From assembly GCA_947846985.1 (NCBI GenBank), contig CANTUZ010000014.1, positions 3,644,374 to 3,708,373 of the forward strand: DNA of 64,000 bases. The letters run 5' to 3'. The notes under the pieces are model-generated. The model saw only the letters and a list, made by a program, of their open reading frames with translations, was not told the origin of the DNA and did not search any database. Origin of the DNA: Fratercula arctica. Lineage: Eukaryota; Chordata; Aves; Charadriiformes; Alcidae. Position numbers and translations under genes: made by a program. This document shows, one piece after another, positions 1-12,030 of this stretch (position 1 is its first letter; each line of letters starts with the position of its first letter).

Positions 1-343
1 CACGGTCCCCTTATCTCCCTGTTTTGTTTGGAGCTTCCTTCTCTTGGGGCCGTTGCAGGGAGGAGCCGCTCCTGTTGTTTTTCTGGCAGGAAGCCAGCTG
101 GTTGAAATCCAACGAAAACATTCAGTCACACGGTCCCTTAAAGGCGCTGGGCTGCAGCTGGCAGGGCAGGAGCTGCTTTGCCCAAGCCCAGAGAAACAGC
201 TCTAGGGTTTATAGTCCTGTGTCGTTTCGCCAGCTGAGCCTGTTTTGCAAATCTGTTCCTGCTGGTGGTATTTGCATGTGGGTCAGGGGCTTTCTGCTGC
301 ATCAGCTGGAGTGAGTTTTGTTTTCTGTTTTAACCCTGCCTTC
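1..343 (+). repeat. Inverted partial copy of the lectin-gene 5' region
   Basis: This stretch is the reverse complement of about 6683-7026 and of the matching part of the second unit (about 11230-11560). In the lectin units this sequence is intron 1, between the non-coding first exon and the first coding exon. Similarity stops near 343, at the CCCTGCCTTCA motif, where retroviral sequence begins. It therefore looks like the stump of a lectin gene in opposite orientation, cut before its first coding exon. No coding potential is claimed; the 96-codon open frame here is also open in the other copies, where it is intronic. Confidence 0.8.
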
Positions 344-390
344 AGGCATGTTTAGATGACATGTTTAGAAAATTTAAAACATAAGTTGCT

Positions 391-882
391 TTATACAATT
401 GCTCTTGAGGTGTCATACCCACGGGATTCCCCGTTTCGTTTATCAAGCATGGTTTTTAAGGTATGATGAATACGTTTCAGAATTGCTTGCCCAGTTGGGG
501 AATGAGGAATACCAGTGACATGTTTGATACCCCATGTCTGTAAAGAGGCCTGTATTTTAGTGGACACGTAAGCTCGTCTGTTATCAGTTTTTACAGTTTT
601 CGGTACTCCCATGACTGCAAGGCATTGCAACTAATGTCGAATAACATCACGAGCCTTCTCTCCTGTAGGAGCACTAGCTACAACAAGGTGAGAAAACAAA
701 TCAACTGAAACATGTACATAGCGCAAACATCCAAATTCCATAGTGTGCATAACATCGGATTGCCAAAGTTCATCAGGTGTAAGCCCTCGGGGGTTAACCC
801 CCGCAAACGATGGCAGAGGAGCCGGCTGCTGACAGCGCAAACGACCCTGTGAAATCAATCGCGCTAACAGTTCAATCATCAC
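391..882 (-). pseudogene. ERV integrase core fragment, broken
   Basis: Two minus-strand open stretches (882-634 and 630-391) lie in one frame, separated by a TAG at 633-631. The first carries a [14 protein letters not shown] segment with the first catalytic Asp and a [11 protein letters not shown] segment. The second carries KTDNRRAY with the second Asp, and HSPTGQAILKR, where the position expected for the catalytic Glu of the D,D-35-E triad reads Lys. The type is retroviral, of the beta/alpha-retrovirus kind. With a stop and a lost catalytic residue it is a dead fragment. Confidence 0.8.
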
Positions 883-1429
883 AGTTACTGTTTTTTGAAA
901 AGGTACACGGCAAAAATACTCACTCTGATGCAGTCAGGCTCTTCGCGAGCGCATCATCCCACTGCCCTATCAGGGTGTAAGGTTGAAATTCTTGATCTAT
1001 CATAAATAAATCTACAATGTGCTGTAATGCCTTCTGAGCTGTTGGGGTTAATGAACTTGGAACCTACCGGGGAGGGGGGGGGCAGACACAGCTCTTCAGG
1101 GCATCCCCTGTATCTTCAAAGCACGCTCCTGTCTCTCCCCCTCTCTCCGACCCGAGACAGCCCGCTTATATCCTGCCCCGGATTGAGTGGAAAAATACAG
1201 GCTGGGGTCACTGCATGCGTGGCATGCGGACTCATGATCCAGCTTTGCTAACTGCAGGTGTCTGGTACCTGACTCCCTTGTATTCCCTCCTTGTTATCTT
1301 CTTCTTTGGAAGTTAGGTTCTCATGGATACACATATAGCTTTTCAGCAACAGTACTGAGTCCCTTTTTCCCTACATGTATACTGGGTTCGGTTCAACTAG
1401 TAATTCTCTGTCGTGTCTCACTCGGACCA

Positions 1430-2040
1430 TCCTCTATTGTCCTTTACACATGCCACCCCGTGGCCCATAGTTGGGACACAATGATAGTTTATAACTCGTA
1501 CAAGGGTATAATGCAAAGCAACATCTGCAACTGATCATATAATGCTTATTAAACATGGCAAATAGCATCCTAAACATAACAGACAGATTCCTTCCACACA
1601 GGCAATGAGGATAATTTCCTTCAACCAACCCCACCCCCAAGTCCATCCAGCAAAGAGATTTCACCCAGTGGTCTCCACAAGTTGCTGGCTCGGTCGCTGC
1701 AGTTCTTGCAGCTGGGCATGGAGCGGTCACTTAGATTCATACAACACAGTCCTTTAAAATCTTGACAACTGTGTCCGTGAGCTAAAAGCAAAAAATCAAT
1801 AGCAGCTCTGTTTTGCAGCGTTGCATGTTGAATACTACCTACATCTAGCAATAACTCAGAAGCAGCTGTACTAGTAGCATTACTAAACTTATCCTTGGCA
1901 GCGAGAGAGTCCTTGTTTTCAAGAATCCTTGGCAGCGAAAGAGTCCTTGTTAGCAAGAGCGCATGCGGACTCCCTGTTCTTGCTGGTATAGTTTTCCCAC
2001 TGTGCTTTGATCTTCTTCCACAACAGGCCAGGATTCTCAA
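1430..2040 (-). pseudogene. ERV envelope transmembrane-subunit fragment
   Basis: The minus-strand frame from about 2040 contains LLLDVGSIQHATLQNRAAID followed by a Cys-x6-Cys-Cys motif. This combination marks the ectodomain of retroviral transmembrane subunits of the avian alpharetrovirus type. The frame ends near 1621 and continues only in other frames to about 1430, so the membrane anchor and tail are degraded. No intact surface subunit is visible upstream. A minus-strand open stretch at 2964-2743 starts with a hydrophobic, signal-like segment and could be an env leader, but this is uncertain. Confidence 0.7.
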
Positions 2041-2989
2041 GCAGCTGGATAAGGTGTCCCTGAGTCCATCACAGACTTATGTCATCTAAGTGTTTTTCTT
2101 GCAAGCACCCGAGACTGAATAACAATTAGTGTGATAGATGTGTTTTCCAGCACCCAGGTGCGAGTCCCTTGAGCGTATTTACAATCCTCCTTGCTGATCT
2201 TCCATTGCTTTCCCATATTCCACCCCCCCGCTCAAGAGACCGCTTCTGCTGGGGTTCGTTTAGTCTCGCAGGGTATAACACAGAATAATTTACAAAGGCG
2301 TGCAATAACATATATACATATAGGAAAAAAAAACCCAAAACATATCTCTATAGTACTGCTTGCACCAGGTGTCCTGTTTCTCTTTTTCTGCCGCTTTCTC
2401 GTAGCGCGTATGGCATACATTTGTGCTAACACGGCACATTTCCCTTCTAATTGTTCCTTTTTTTTTTCCCCCCCTTTTTTTTTTCTTTTTTCTTTCCCCA
2501 TCACCTATGGCTGACATGAGTCTGCCTTGCAACAAGAGCTCACCCTTAAGTTTCTCCTTTTCCTACAGAGCATTCTATAGATTTTAGCTTAACTCCTTTT
2601 CCCAATCAACCATGATCTTACAGGCAAACAACAACCAACCAGCCATACGCCCTGCACGGGCGAGCCGTTCCCGAGAGTGTAAGCATGTCGGCTGGCGAAA
2701 ACTCCCCCAATATTTCAGGGCTTCCATCGGTTCTACGGCCCATCATGGCCTATCTACCTGGGGCGCGCTCGCCTTACATCTAAACACTGTGTATATACAA
2801 ACTTCTTCGCTTGACAGAGTGTCAGCCCTAGTCACGTACGAGAACAGTACCACACCGGGCAGAACACCTGCTCCAGCGGAGTCACCCAACGACACTGCAC
2901 ACAGCAACAAACAAACAGTAGCACAGATGCTGATCAGCAGGTGTAAGCTGGCGCCCACACACACTTACACAGCAGACACAAAACCACCA

Positions 2990-4060
2990 CTTCTATCGCA
3001 GGGAGACGGCTGGGGAGGGGAGGGGGTGAGGCGGGCGGCGGCGGGAGCAAAGCGGCTCCAGCTCCGTCCTTCTCCCCTGACATTCTGACAATACACTGCA
3101 ATACCCTGATTCCGGCTGCGCACGGATAAGCGGTTGAGAAGGAGGAACAGACACGATACCTGGCGCAAATGGAGGAGGGTTAAGAATGGAGGAGCGTGAT
3201 AACGACTTTCGTCTCTGCTGCTGTAAAATCTCCTCCGCAGTTGGAGCAGAGGCAGCCATAGCTTTAATCAGGGTTAAAGGTGGACATAAATCAGGTTCAG
3301 TCTCTGGATTTATTGGGCCAGGATCAAAGGGATCTTCTGGCTCTTCGCCTCCTGAAGTCTGCTTTTGGTAACGTTCTTCAGGATTGGGAATTTGAGCATA
3401 TTCAGGCTGAGGGTCTGCAACTGAGGGTATCATTTCAAAAGACTGAGGTTCCCCTGGGGGAGCTTGTGTGCCCCTCCAGCAGCGCCTTGCAGGGCTTGCT
3501 CTGCGGGATGCAGTGTTCGTATGGCAGTGTGTACAGGTCGCCAAGTAACTATTATTCCTTCTGGCAAGGACAAGTGCAGCGTCTCCCGTGTTTGCAATTC
3601 CTCCCCCACTTTTAGCCACTGAGCCAAATTGTAGGACCACCCTTCAGGGAATCATGAGCAATAATCACGTATCCGTACAAGCAAAGTCACTAGTTTGACA
3701 GGGGCCACTTTAAAGCCCTGTTCTGTGCAAGTGCAAGGCAGAAGTCCAAGTTGCAATTTCTGTTTTCAAGTAGCTGTTTGTCCCATTTTTAATGTCTACT
3801 GCGGCTGCTCACCTTTTTCGTCCAGCGAACGGCGACAAAAGTAATTGTTAGAGAGCTCTCAGTATGAACTCCTCCGTCCAGCCGCGGGTACACCACCGGA
3901 TAATTAGTACTTCATATCTCTGTTCCTTTTAATCCTTGTTCGGACTTAATCTGCTGTAATGTGTCCTTAATTAACCTCCAGGTTGTTAAAACCTTTGTAG
4001 CTACTGCATCCCCTCTCGTTGCTGCCTCAAACAAAGTTTCTCCGGCTTGCTCCCAATTTG
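2990..4060 (-). pseudogene. ERV gag-like fragment
   Basis: On the minus strand, from about 4050, one frame reads NWEQAGETLFEAATRGDAV and continues to a stop near 3918. After a degraded stretch, frames between 3640 and 2993 give a Pro/Glu-rich segment (PEERYQKQTSGGEEPEDPFD) of the kind found between matrix and capsid in Gag. An ATG followed by GGA CAA lies at 3786, which would suit a myristoylated start, but it is soon followed by a stop. At least three stops or shifts break the region. No capsid major-homology region or Cys-His box was seen. Confidence 0.5.
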
Positions 4061-4404
4061 ATAATTGGAAAGCTGTTGTAGACTCAGAAGCAGTTCAAAA
4101 AACAGATCAAAAGCAGGTCTACGTGATTTGTGAGTGAGGCAAGATGAGTTCTGGGGTGGTCCCAGGAGGAGAAAGGCACCATTCCCATGCTTGAGGCCAC
4201 AGCCCAGGCAGGCACACAGCAGCTCCCACCACATCTCCCAACCTGCAGGATCATCTCATGGGAGCTGGCAGCGAGCTTCTGCTGAGACAAGGAGCAACTG
4301 GACCAGCAGCTGAGAGAAGAACATCCCTACACCACTCTGCGCTGGTGGAAGAGGTGAAGCTGTGAGGCCCCACCATGGGGAAGGTCCTTTCTCCATCAAC
4401 TCTC

Positions 4405-6003
4405 TCACATCAGCACTTGGGGCCTGCTGCAGATGTACGGCCGCGACTGGGAGCAGCCTGCACTCGCAACGGCCCCGTCGTACAAATACGCACACGCTCC
4501 TTCCCCGTGCACCACAAACCTGCAACAAGCAGCACAGACACCGCTGGCACCGTGGGGGTCGCAGTTGTCCCCTCAAGCAGCAGCAGGAGACAAGGGCTGC
4601 CTGCGAGGGACAGCCCCAGCAGACACGTCCCACCAGGGCCCTGCCCGTCCCACCGCAGGACGGTCTCCCCACGGCCCCCGCTCCCAACAGGACTCACGTC
4701 TGGTTGAAGCTGCTGCCATTCACCCACTCCAGGCGCTCGCCCCATCTCCGCAGACCAAGCCAGTAGTCAGTGTTGCCCTTGAGGCGCCAGAGGAACTCCT
4801 GGGCAAAGAGAGAAGCCAAGAGTCAGGAGCTGCTGCCAGTCCCACAACAGTCCCTCTCCCAGCCCCACGCTGATCCCTGCCCCTTGCAGGCAGCCCGGGC
4901 CCCGGGATGGCAGCAGCTCCCACCCCACGCCTGCTCCAACAAGCTCCAGAGCTGCTGCAGGAGCTCACCAGCCCGGCCAGCGCTCTTGCTCCTGCTCTGA
5001 CACAGCTCCGCTCCAACCCCGGCCTCTGCACCCAGCCCAGGAACCCCCCCAAACCCCCACACAGCCACAACAGCCCCTCACTCACCATCTCCCACTCCCT
5101 CCTGGGCATGGCCAGCAAGGCCCCGTGCGAGGAGCACTGCTCCTGGCTCCACTCCCAGCTCCCCTCGTCCCTCGACAGGTAGTAGCAGACAGTGCGGTAC
5201 CCGACCCAGTCATGGGGACACGCCAGCACTGGAGCCACAGGCAGAGCTGGATCCACTCCACATCTTCTGGCTGCAGAGGGAAGGGGAGAAGGGCAGAGGA
5301 CTGGGCTCCGCAGGGACCAGGGGACACAGCCCTGTGGGGCAGGGAAGGAGGCAGCCGCTCCTCCCTTACCTGAGAGTACAGCAACAGCCGCGGCCAGAGC
5401 CAGGACCAGAGCCAGCAGCACCACCCCCCACACTGGATGGAGTGTGGGACACTTGCCTGGAGGGGGAAAGAGCCACTCGGGGTGAGGACGGTGCTGTCCC
5501 CTCCCAGCCCCACCACCCCCAGCTGCCCAGGGAACACGGGAGGGACCCCCCACACCCTTGTACCCCACACACACTCAGCTGCAGCTTCTCAATCCCCTCC
5601 CCGGACCCAGGAACTGCCATCGGGCCATGCCCAGCTGGCAGCAAGGGACAGTCACACAGGGCAGGGACAAGGCTGTCACCCCACAGACACTGGGGGACAG
5701 CCCGCAGCAGGAGAGCTGCCAGACAGAGAGAGATGGGGGGGCTGCTACAGCCCCCCAGGGAGGACCCAGCAGAACACAAGCCCCTTTCCCAGACAGCTGG
5801 AAGAAGCCTCACACTTGCCAGCCACAGCCCTCATGAGGTGACACTGCTCCCACCTGACAGGCCCTGCACTCACCCAGGACTCTTCTGCGCGTCCTTTCAC
5901 CTGTAGCCCCAGGCACCGCTGGGTGGGGGGATTTTCCTCCATCCTCGGGATGCAGGGGCTCTTCTACGTTCCCATTTTTGAAGCAGAACCCGTTCTCCCC
6001 CAT
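4405..6003 (-). CDS. C-type lectin-like type II receptor, copy A
   Basis: The coding sequence splices as 6003-5874, 5456-5370, 5270-5086, 4798-4698 and 4519-4405, all with GT-AG sites, giving 205 aa. Exon 1 encodes a cytoplasmic tail of about 43 residues with no tyrosine, so no ITIM. Exon 2 is a membrane segment (WGVVLLALVLALAAAVAVLS). Exons 3-5 are one C-type lectin domain: CPHDWVGYRTVCYY, WLGLRRWGERLEWVNGSS, then CAYLYDGAVASAGCSQSRPY. No EPN or QPD calcium-sugar motif is present, so binding is probably to protein. The family resembles avian B-lec/CLEC2-type MHC-linked lectins, ligands of NKR-P1-type receptors; the exact orthologue is not resolved. The ATG follows a splice acceptor (CACTTTTCAG), so a non-coding exon lies upstream. 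The 3' flank ends at 4103 against retroviral DNA, unlike copies B and C. Confidence 0.88.
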
Positions 6004-7322
6004 GGCACCCTGAAAAGTGAAATCAGTTTGCTCACAAGAAGCAGGATCTTGGCTGTTTCAAGCCAGGCTGGGATCCAGTTCCACCACCCCTGCCCTTATC
6101 ATTGCGCTGGGAGATTGCAGAGAATGCGACACAGTAGATGGGGATGATTAATTCCAACAGCTGACTGGTCCGACACCTGGCTATCAAATATCAGCCATAA
6201 ACACGCAGTAACACCACACCTTGGCCTCAGCTGTCCCAGCACCCTTCCCACCACCCTGCATGCACCCTTCCCAGACAGGCCCCAGAGCACTCGCAGATGG
6301 CAGCATCGCCTTTCCCAGCACTCAGACCCCCTGCTCCACCATCAGAGGGGCCCTGGCCTGGGAATGGGGGGGTCCGGGGTCCCCTGAACACCTCTGCTGA
6401 GCTGTCCTCCGCTCGCCACAGCGACTAGACACTACCACCAGCAGCCCCAGCAACCCAGGCTGGGGCAGGGGCGACACGTGGAGCCTTTGGGGATGGAAAC
6501 CCCATGATCCTGGGGGCGGTGGGATGAAGGGGGCCTCAGCAAAACCTCTTGTGGGTGCTTCAGAGAAAGACTCAAGTCAGGGTGAGGGAGGGAGCAAGGC
6601 AGATCCAAGAGGAAAACACACAGCCCTACAGTTTCTATTTCCCCCCTACTTCTCTGACCAAGCCCTACACACTTGGTGAAGGCAGGGTCAAAACAGAAAA
6701 CAAAACTCACTCCAGCTGATGCAGCAGAAAGCCCCTGACCCACATGCAAATACCACCAGCAGGAACAGATTTGCAAAACAGGCTCAGCTGGCGAAACGAC
6801 ACAGGACTATAAACCCTAGAGCTGTTTCTCTGGGCTTGGGCAAAGCAGCTCCTGCCCTGCCAGCTGCAGCCCAGCGCCTTTAAGGGACCGTGTGACTGAA
6901 TGTTTTCGTTGGATTTCAACCAGCTGGCTTCCTACCAGAAAAACAACAGAAGCGTCTCCTCCCTGCAACGGCCCCAAGAGAAGGAAGCTCCAAACAAAAC
7001 AGGGAGATAAGGGGACTGTGGAGGGGGGTCCTGGAACTAGACCCTCCCTGCCTGGGAAAACCCTCACGGGACCGAGCCTTACCAGGAACCCAGCGCAGCC
7101 CGAGAGAGCCCCGGGGCCGGAGCCAGCGGGGGAGCCCCAGCTCAGCCGGCGGAGCTCCGGGCAGCAGCGGGGCCCTGCGGGGGGAGCGGCTTCCCGACCC
7201 CAGAGGGAGGCGGGCAATGAACAGCGGGGGCGCACGGGGAGCGCCAGCCCGCCGGGCTCCCTTCCCCACAGCCCCCCGCAGCGAGCGGCCGGGACCCAGC
7301 AGCGCCCACAGACGGGCCCTAC

Positions 7323-7490
7323 CTGCAACACAGACACCAGCGAGACACTCCGCTCCCCTCACGTCCGCTCCCGCCGGTGCTCAGTGCGCAACCACTGCGG
7401 GACTCGCCATTTATACCTCTGGCACAGCCCGCCCACCGCCCCGACCAATCAGCGCTCGAGGAGTGGTGGCAGACAGCCAATCGGAGCGCT
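7323..7490 (-). promoter_or_regulatory. Promoter and non-coding exon 1 of lectin copy A
   Basis: On the minus strand, two ATTGG (CCAAT) boxes at 7481-7477 and 7449-7445 precede a TATAAAT box at 7415-7409. Transcription should start near 7385. A GCAG/GTAGGG donor ends the non-coding exon at 7323. The inner CCAAT box reads CTGATTGG like an MHC class II Y box, but I see no X box upstream of it. Confidence 0.65.
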
Positions 7491-8625
7491 GCCCTCAGCT
7501 CCCCTCAGCGGCTGCCCCTCGCCTGACGCTCCGCCCGGCCCCAGCCCCGCCATTTTGGGTAGAAATTCCCTTCTCTAAAAACGCCATCGTTTGCGGGGCC
7601 GCGAATCGGGGCGAAGCACTTTCACGTTCTCTGTCACGTTCTTCCCAGCCCGGGACGTTTTGGTGATTTTTAGCCCCCACAGCCACGATGGAAACCCCCT
7701 TCCCTCCCCAGTACAGCCGTCAGTCCCCAGCGTGCCGGGGCCTGTGCGTGTCGTCAGTGAGCTTTCGTGAGGCATATTAATTGTTCAGCGCAAATAAATA
7801 AGTTTTAATAAGAAGAAAGTTGTGCACTGCAATGGCGTGAGGCAGGAGAGCTCTTCTGCGAGCCTTTAACTCCTAGGGCCAAAGGTTCCTGCCCAGCCGG
7901 CAACTCCAGTGAACCGACGGGTGCACCTTTGACTCCTTAACGCTACAAAAACGGACAGGGGGTGTCTGGCTGCCAGTAAATTGTAAGAACGGACACACTC
8001 CTAAGAGCCGACGTGTACGTTAGGGACACGTGGATGGAGGGGTGGAGGAGAGAGCCCAGCCTAGAGTTCAACGTCCCTCTTTTCGAGTTTGCAGTAAATA
8101 CGCTGCCCCCGCCTTCCTCTGGGGCGGTAACTGGGACTCGAGGGGGCCCGACTCTCCCTGGCCTTGCAATCCTCAAGGCGCCTGCCCAACCTGCCCAAGC
8201 GGCTCCTGCCTCAGGGCAGGTGCTGGCCACCACCCGCTGTAAGCCAGGAGATCTCCAAGGGTCTTGCTAAGGCGCGATTTGCAGGGTCCAATATAATCGA
8301 TTTTCCGCAGGCACTTCTCCGCTCTGGCCAAACCCAGGCAACGGGAATCTTCTGGGCCTTTTCACCAGTTGCACAAGCCCAGAGCTTCGAGAGCTTCAAG
8401 TTCTGGTATCATCCCCCTCTCTGGGGCACGATACAGGTACTGCCAGGAGCGATGGATTACTGTCGCTGCTTCCAAGCAATGGCAGACACAGGAGCCAGGT
8501 CACCCTGGTCCATGACATCCTGACTCCGTCCCCTTCTCTTTCTTTCATGCTGGATCATTCTGTAACTGGTTCTGCTCCTAAAAGGTGGGGGGATGTTAGA
8601 AGCAGCTGCTCTAGTGCCAAGGGCA
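7491..8625. other. Intergenic spacer of unit A
   Basis: This spacer recurs in unit B at about 12040-13172. It probably includes the 3' flank of lectin copy B. A minus-strand ATTAAA at 7809-7804 lies 1.1 kb past that gene's stop and could serve as its poly(A) signal. The open frames here, such as 8164-8523, match no family I recognise and are carried along by duplication. I see no further gene. Confidence 0.45.
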
Positions 8626-8927
8626 CAGATCAAAAGCAGGTCTACGTGATTTGTGAGTGAGGCAAGATGAGTTCTGGGGTGGTCCCAGGAGGAGAAAGGC
8701 ACCATTCCCATGCTTGAGGCCACAGCCCAGGCAGGCACACAGCAGCTCCCACCACATCTCCCAACCTGCAGGATCATCTCATGGGAGCTGGCAGCGAGCT
8801 TCTGCTGAGACAAGGAGCAACTGGACCAGCAGCTGAGAGAAGAACATCCCTACACCACTCTGCGCTGGCGGAAGAGGTGAAGCTGTGAGGCCCCACCATG
8901 GGGAAGGTCCTTTCTCCATCACCTCTC

Positions 8928-10549
8928 TCACATCAGCACTTGGGGCCTGCTGCAGATGTACGGCCGCGACTGGGAGCAGCCTGCACTCGCAACGGCCCCG
9001 TCGTACAAATACGCACACGCTCCTTCCCCGTGCACCACAAACCTGCAACAAGCAGCACAGACACCGCTGGCACCGTGGGGGTCGCGGCTGTCCCCTCAAG
9101 CAGCAGGAGGAGACAAGGGCTGCCTGCGAGGGACAGCCCCAGCAGACACGTCCCACCAGGGCCCTGCCCGTCCCACCGCAGGACGGTCTCCCCACGGCCC
9201 CCGCTCCCAACGGGACTCACGTCTGGTTGAAGCTGCTGCCATCCACCCACTCCAGGCGCTCGCCCTGTCTCCGCAGCCCAAGCCAGTAATCCATGTTGCC
9301 CTTGAGGCGCCAGAGGAACTCCTGGGCAGGACAGAGAGAAGCCAACAGTCAGCAGCTGCTGCCAGCCCCATGCTGCTCCCTCTCCCAGCCCGACACTGGT
9401 CCCTGACAGCCCCACATGGCTACCACCGGCCCTGGGATGGCAGCAGCTCCCACCCCACGCCTGCTCCAACAAGCTCCAGAGCTGCTGCAGGAGCTCACCA
9501 GCCCGGCCAGCGCTCTTGCTCCTGCTCTGACACAGCTCCGCTCCAACCCCGGCCTCTGCACCCAGCCCAGGAACCCCCCCAAACCCCCACGCAGCCACAA
9601 CAGCCCCTCACTCACCATCTCCCACTCCCTCCTGGGCATGGCCAGCGAGGCCCCGTGCGAGGAGCACTGCTCCTGGCTCCACTCCCAGCTCCCCTCGTCC
9701 CTCGACAGGTAGTAGCAGACATTGCGGTACCCGATCCAGTCATGGGGACACGCCAGCATCGGAGCCACAGGCACAGCTGGATCCACTCCACATCTTCTAG
9801 CTGCAGAGGGAAGGGGAGAAGGGCAGAGGACTGGGCTCCGCAGGGACCAGGGGACACAGCCCTGCGGGGCAGGGAAGGAGGCAGCCGCTCCTCCCTTACC
9901 TGAGAGTACAGCAACAGGCACGGCCAGAAGCAGGACCAGAGCCAGGACCAGAGCCACCAGCACCAGCACCCACACTGGATGGAGCCTGTGCCGCTGGCCT
10001 GGAAGAGAACAAAGCCACTCGGGGTGAGGACGGTGCTGTCCCTCTCCCAGCCTCACCACCCCCAGCTGCCCAGGGAACACGGGAGGGACCCCCCACACCC
10101 TTGTACCCCACACACCCTCAGCTGCAGCTTCTCAATCCCCTCCCCGGACCCAGGAACTGCCATCGGGCCATGCCCAGCTGGCAGCAAGGGACAGTCACAC
10201 AGGGCAGGGACAAGGCTGTCACCCCACAGACACTGGGGGACAGCCCGCAGCAGGAGAGCTGCCAGACAGAGAGAGATGGGGGGGCTGCTACAGCCCCCCA
10301 GGGAGGACCCAGCAGAACACAAGCCCCTTTCCCAGACAGCTGGAAGAAGCCTCACACTTGCCAGCCACAGCCCTTATGAGGTGACACTGCTCCCACCTGA
10401 CAGGCCCTGCACTCACCCAGGACTCTTCTGCACATCCTTTCACCTGTAGCCCCAGGCACCGCTGGGTGGGGGGATTTTCCTCCATCCTCGGGATGCAGGG
10501 GCTCTTCTACGTTCCCATTGTCGAAGCAGAACCCGTTCTTCTCCCCCAT
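8928..10549 (-). CDS. C-type lectin-like type II receptor, copy B
   Basis: The exons are 10549-10417, 9998-9900, 9800-9616, 9321-9221 and 9042-8928, giving 210 aa, all in frame. The tail (MGEKNGFCFDNG...) is close to copy A and has no tyrosine. The exon 2 membrane segment is four codons longer than in A and differs in sequence (VLVLVALVLALVLLLAVPVA). The lectin domain differs from A by only a few residues, for example WIGYRNV for WVGYRTV and DYWLGLRRQGERLEWVDGSS in exon 4. Six domain cysteines are kept. Its promoter repeats that of copy A. Likely role as for copy A: a cell-surface lectin-like receptor or ligand of the MHC-linked NK family. Confidence 0.88.
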
Positions 10550-11870
10550 GGCACCCTGAAAAGTGAAATCAGTTTGCTCACAAGAAGCAGGATCTTGGCT
10601 GTTTCAAGCCAGGCTGGGATCCAGTTCCACCACCCCTGCCCTTATCATTGCGCTGGGAGATTGCAGAGAATGTGACACAGTAGATGGGGATGATTATTTC
10701 CAACAGCTGACTGGTACAACACCTGGCTATCAAATATCAGCCATAAACACGCAGTAACACCACACCTTGGCCTCAGCTGTCCCAGCACCCTTCCCACCAC
10801 CCTGCATGCACCCTTCCCAGACAGGCCCCAGAGCACTCGCAGATGGCAGCATCGCCTTTCCCAGCACTCAGACCCCCTGCTCCACCATCAGAGGGGCCCT
10901 GGCCTGGGAATGGGGGGGTCCGGGGTCCCCTGAACACCTCTGCTGAGCTGTCCTCCGCTCGCCACAGCAACTAGACACTACCACCAGCAGCCCCAGCAAC
11001 CCAGGCTGGGGCAGGGGCGACATGTGGAGCCTTTGGGGATGGAAACCCCATGATCCTGGGGGCGGTGGGATGAAGGGGGCCTCAGCAAAACCTCTTGTGG
11101 GTGCTTCAGAGAAAGACTCAAGTCTGGTGAGGGAGGGAGCAAGGCAGATCCAAGAGGAAAACACACAGCTCTACAGTTTCTATTTCCCCCCTACTTCTCT
11201 GACCAAGCCCTACACACTTGGTGAAGGCAGGGTCAAAACAGAAAACAAAACTCACTCCAGCTGATGCAGCAGAAAGCCCCTGATCCACATGCAAATACCA
11301 CCAGCAGGAACAGAGAGTTGCAAAACAGGCTCAGCTGGCGAAACGACACAGGACTATAAACCCTAGAGCTGTTTCTCTGGGCTTGGGCAAAGCAGCTCCT
11401 GCCCTGCCAGCTGCAGCCCAGCGCCTTTAAGGGACCGTGTGACTCAATGTTTCCGTTGGATTTCAACCAGCTGGCTTCCTGCCAGAAAAACAACAGGAGC
11501 GGCTCCTCCCTGCAACGGCCCCAAGAGAAGGAAGCTCCAAACAAAACAGGGAGATAAGGGGACTGTGGAGGGGGGTCCTGGAACTAGACCCTCCCTGCCT
11601 GGGAAAACCCTCACGGGACCGAGCCTTACCAGGAACCCAGCGCAGCCCCAGGGAGCCCCGGGGCCGGAGCCAGCGGGGGAGCCCCAGCTCAGCCGGCGGA
11701 GCTCCGGGCAGCAGCGGGGCCCTGCGGGGGGAGCGGCTTCCCGACCCCAGAGGGGAGGCGGGCAATGAACAGCGGGGGCGCACGGGGAGCGCCAGCCCGC
11801 CGGGCTCCCTTCCCCACAGCCCCCCGCAGCGAGCGGCCGGGACCCAGCAGCGCCCACAGACGGGCCCCAC

Positions 11871-12030
11871 CTGCAACACAGACACCAGCGAGACACTCCG
11901 CTCCCCTCACGTCCGCTCCCGCCGGTGCTCAGTGCGCAACCACTGCGGGACTCGCCATTTATACCTCTGGCACAGCCCGCCCACCGCCCCGACCAATCAG
12001 CGCTCGAGGAGTGGTGGCAGACAGCCAATC
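11871..12030 (-). promoter_or_regulatory. Promoter and non-coding exon 1 of lectin copy B
   Basis: This is an almost exact copy of the unit A promoter: two CCAAT boxes (inner one at 11997-11993), a TATAAAT box at 11963-11957, and a GCAG/GTGGGG donor that ends the non-coding exon at 11871. Confidence 0.65.

Larger units (their letters stand above)
344..4102 (-). mobile_element. Rearranged endogenous retrovirus remnant
   Basis: This block has no counterpart in the lectin units on either side. Read on the minus strand it holds a gag-like stretch (about 4060-2990), an env transmembrane-subunit fragment (about 2040-1430) and an integrase fragment (882-391). That order is gag, env, integrase, whereas an intact provirus has integrase before env. 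It must therefore be rearranged or made of two elements. I did not find a clear pair of LTRs, a primer-binding site or target-site duplications. All frames are broken by stops and shifts. The composition is AT-richer than the surrounding DNA. Confidence 0.75.

Noticed and set aside
24..314. 96-codon frame at the left edge
   Set aside because: It is the inverted copy of intron 1 of the lectin genes and is non-coding there.
7440..7490. MHC class II SXY promoter module
   Set aside because: A Y-box-like CTGATTGG is present but no X1/X2 box was found upstream; simple CCAAT boxes explain it.
8164..8523. 119-codon plus-strand frame in the lectin spacer
   Set aside because: Reading frame is shifted by small differences in unit B (12712-13062), so it is not conserved as protein.
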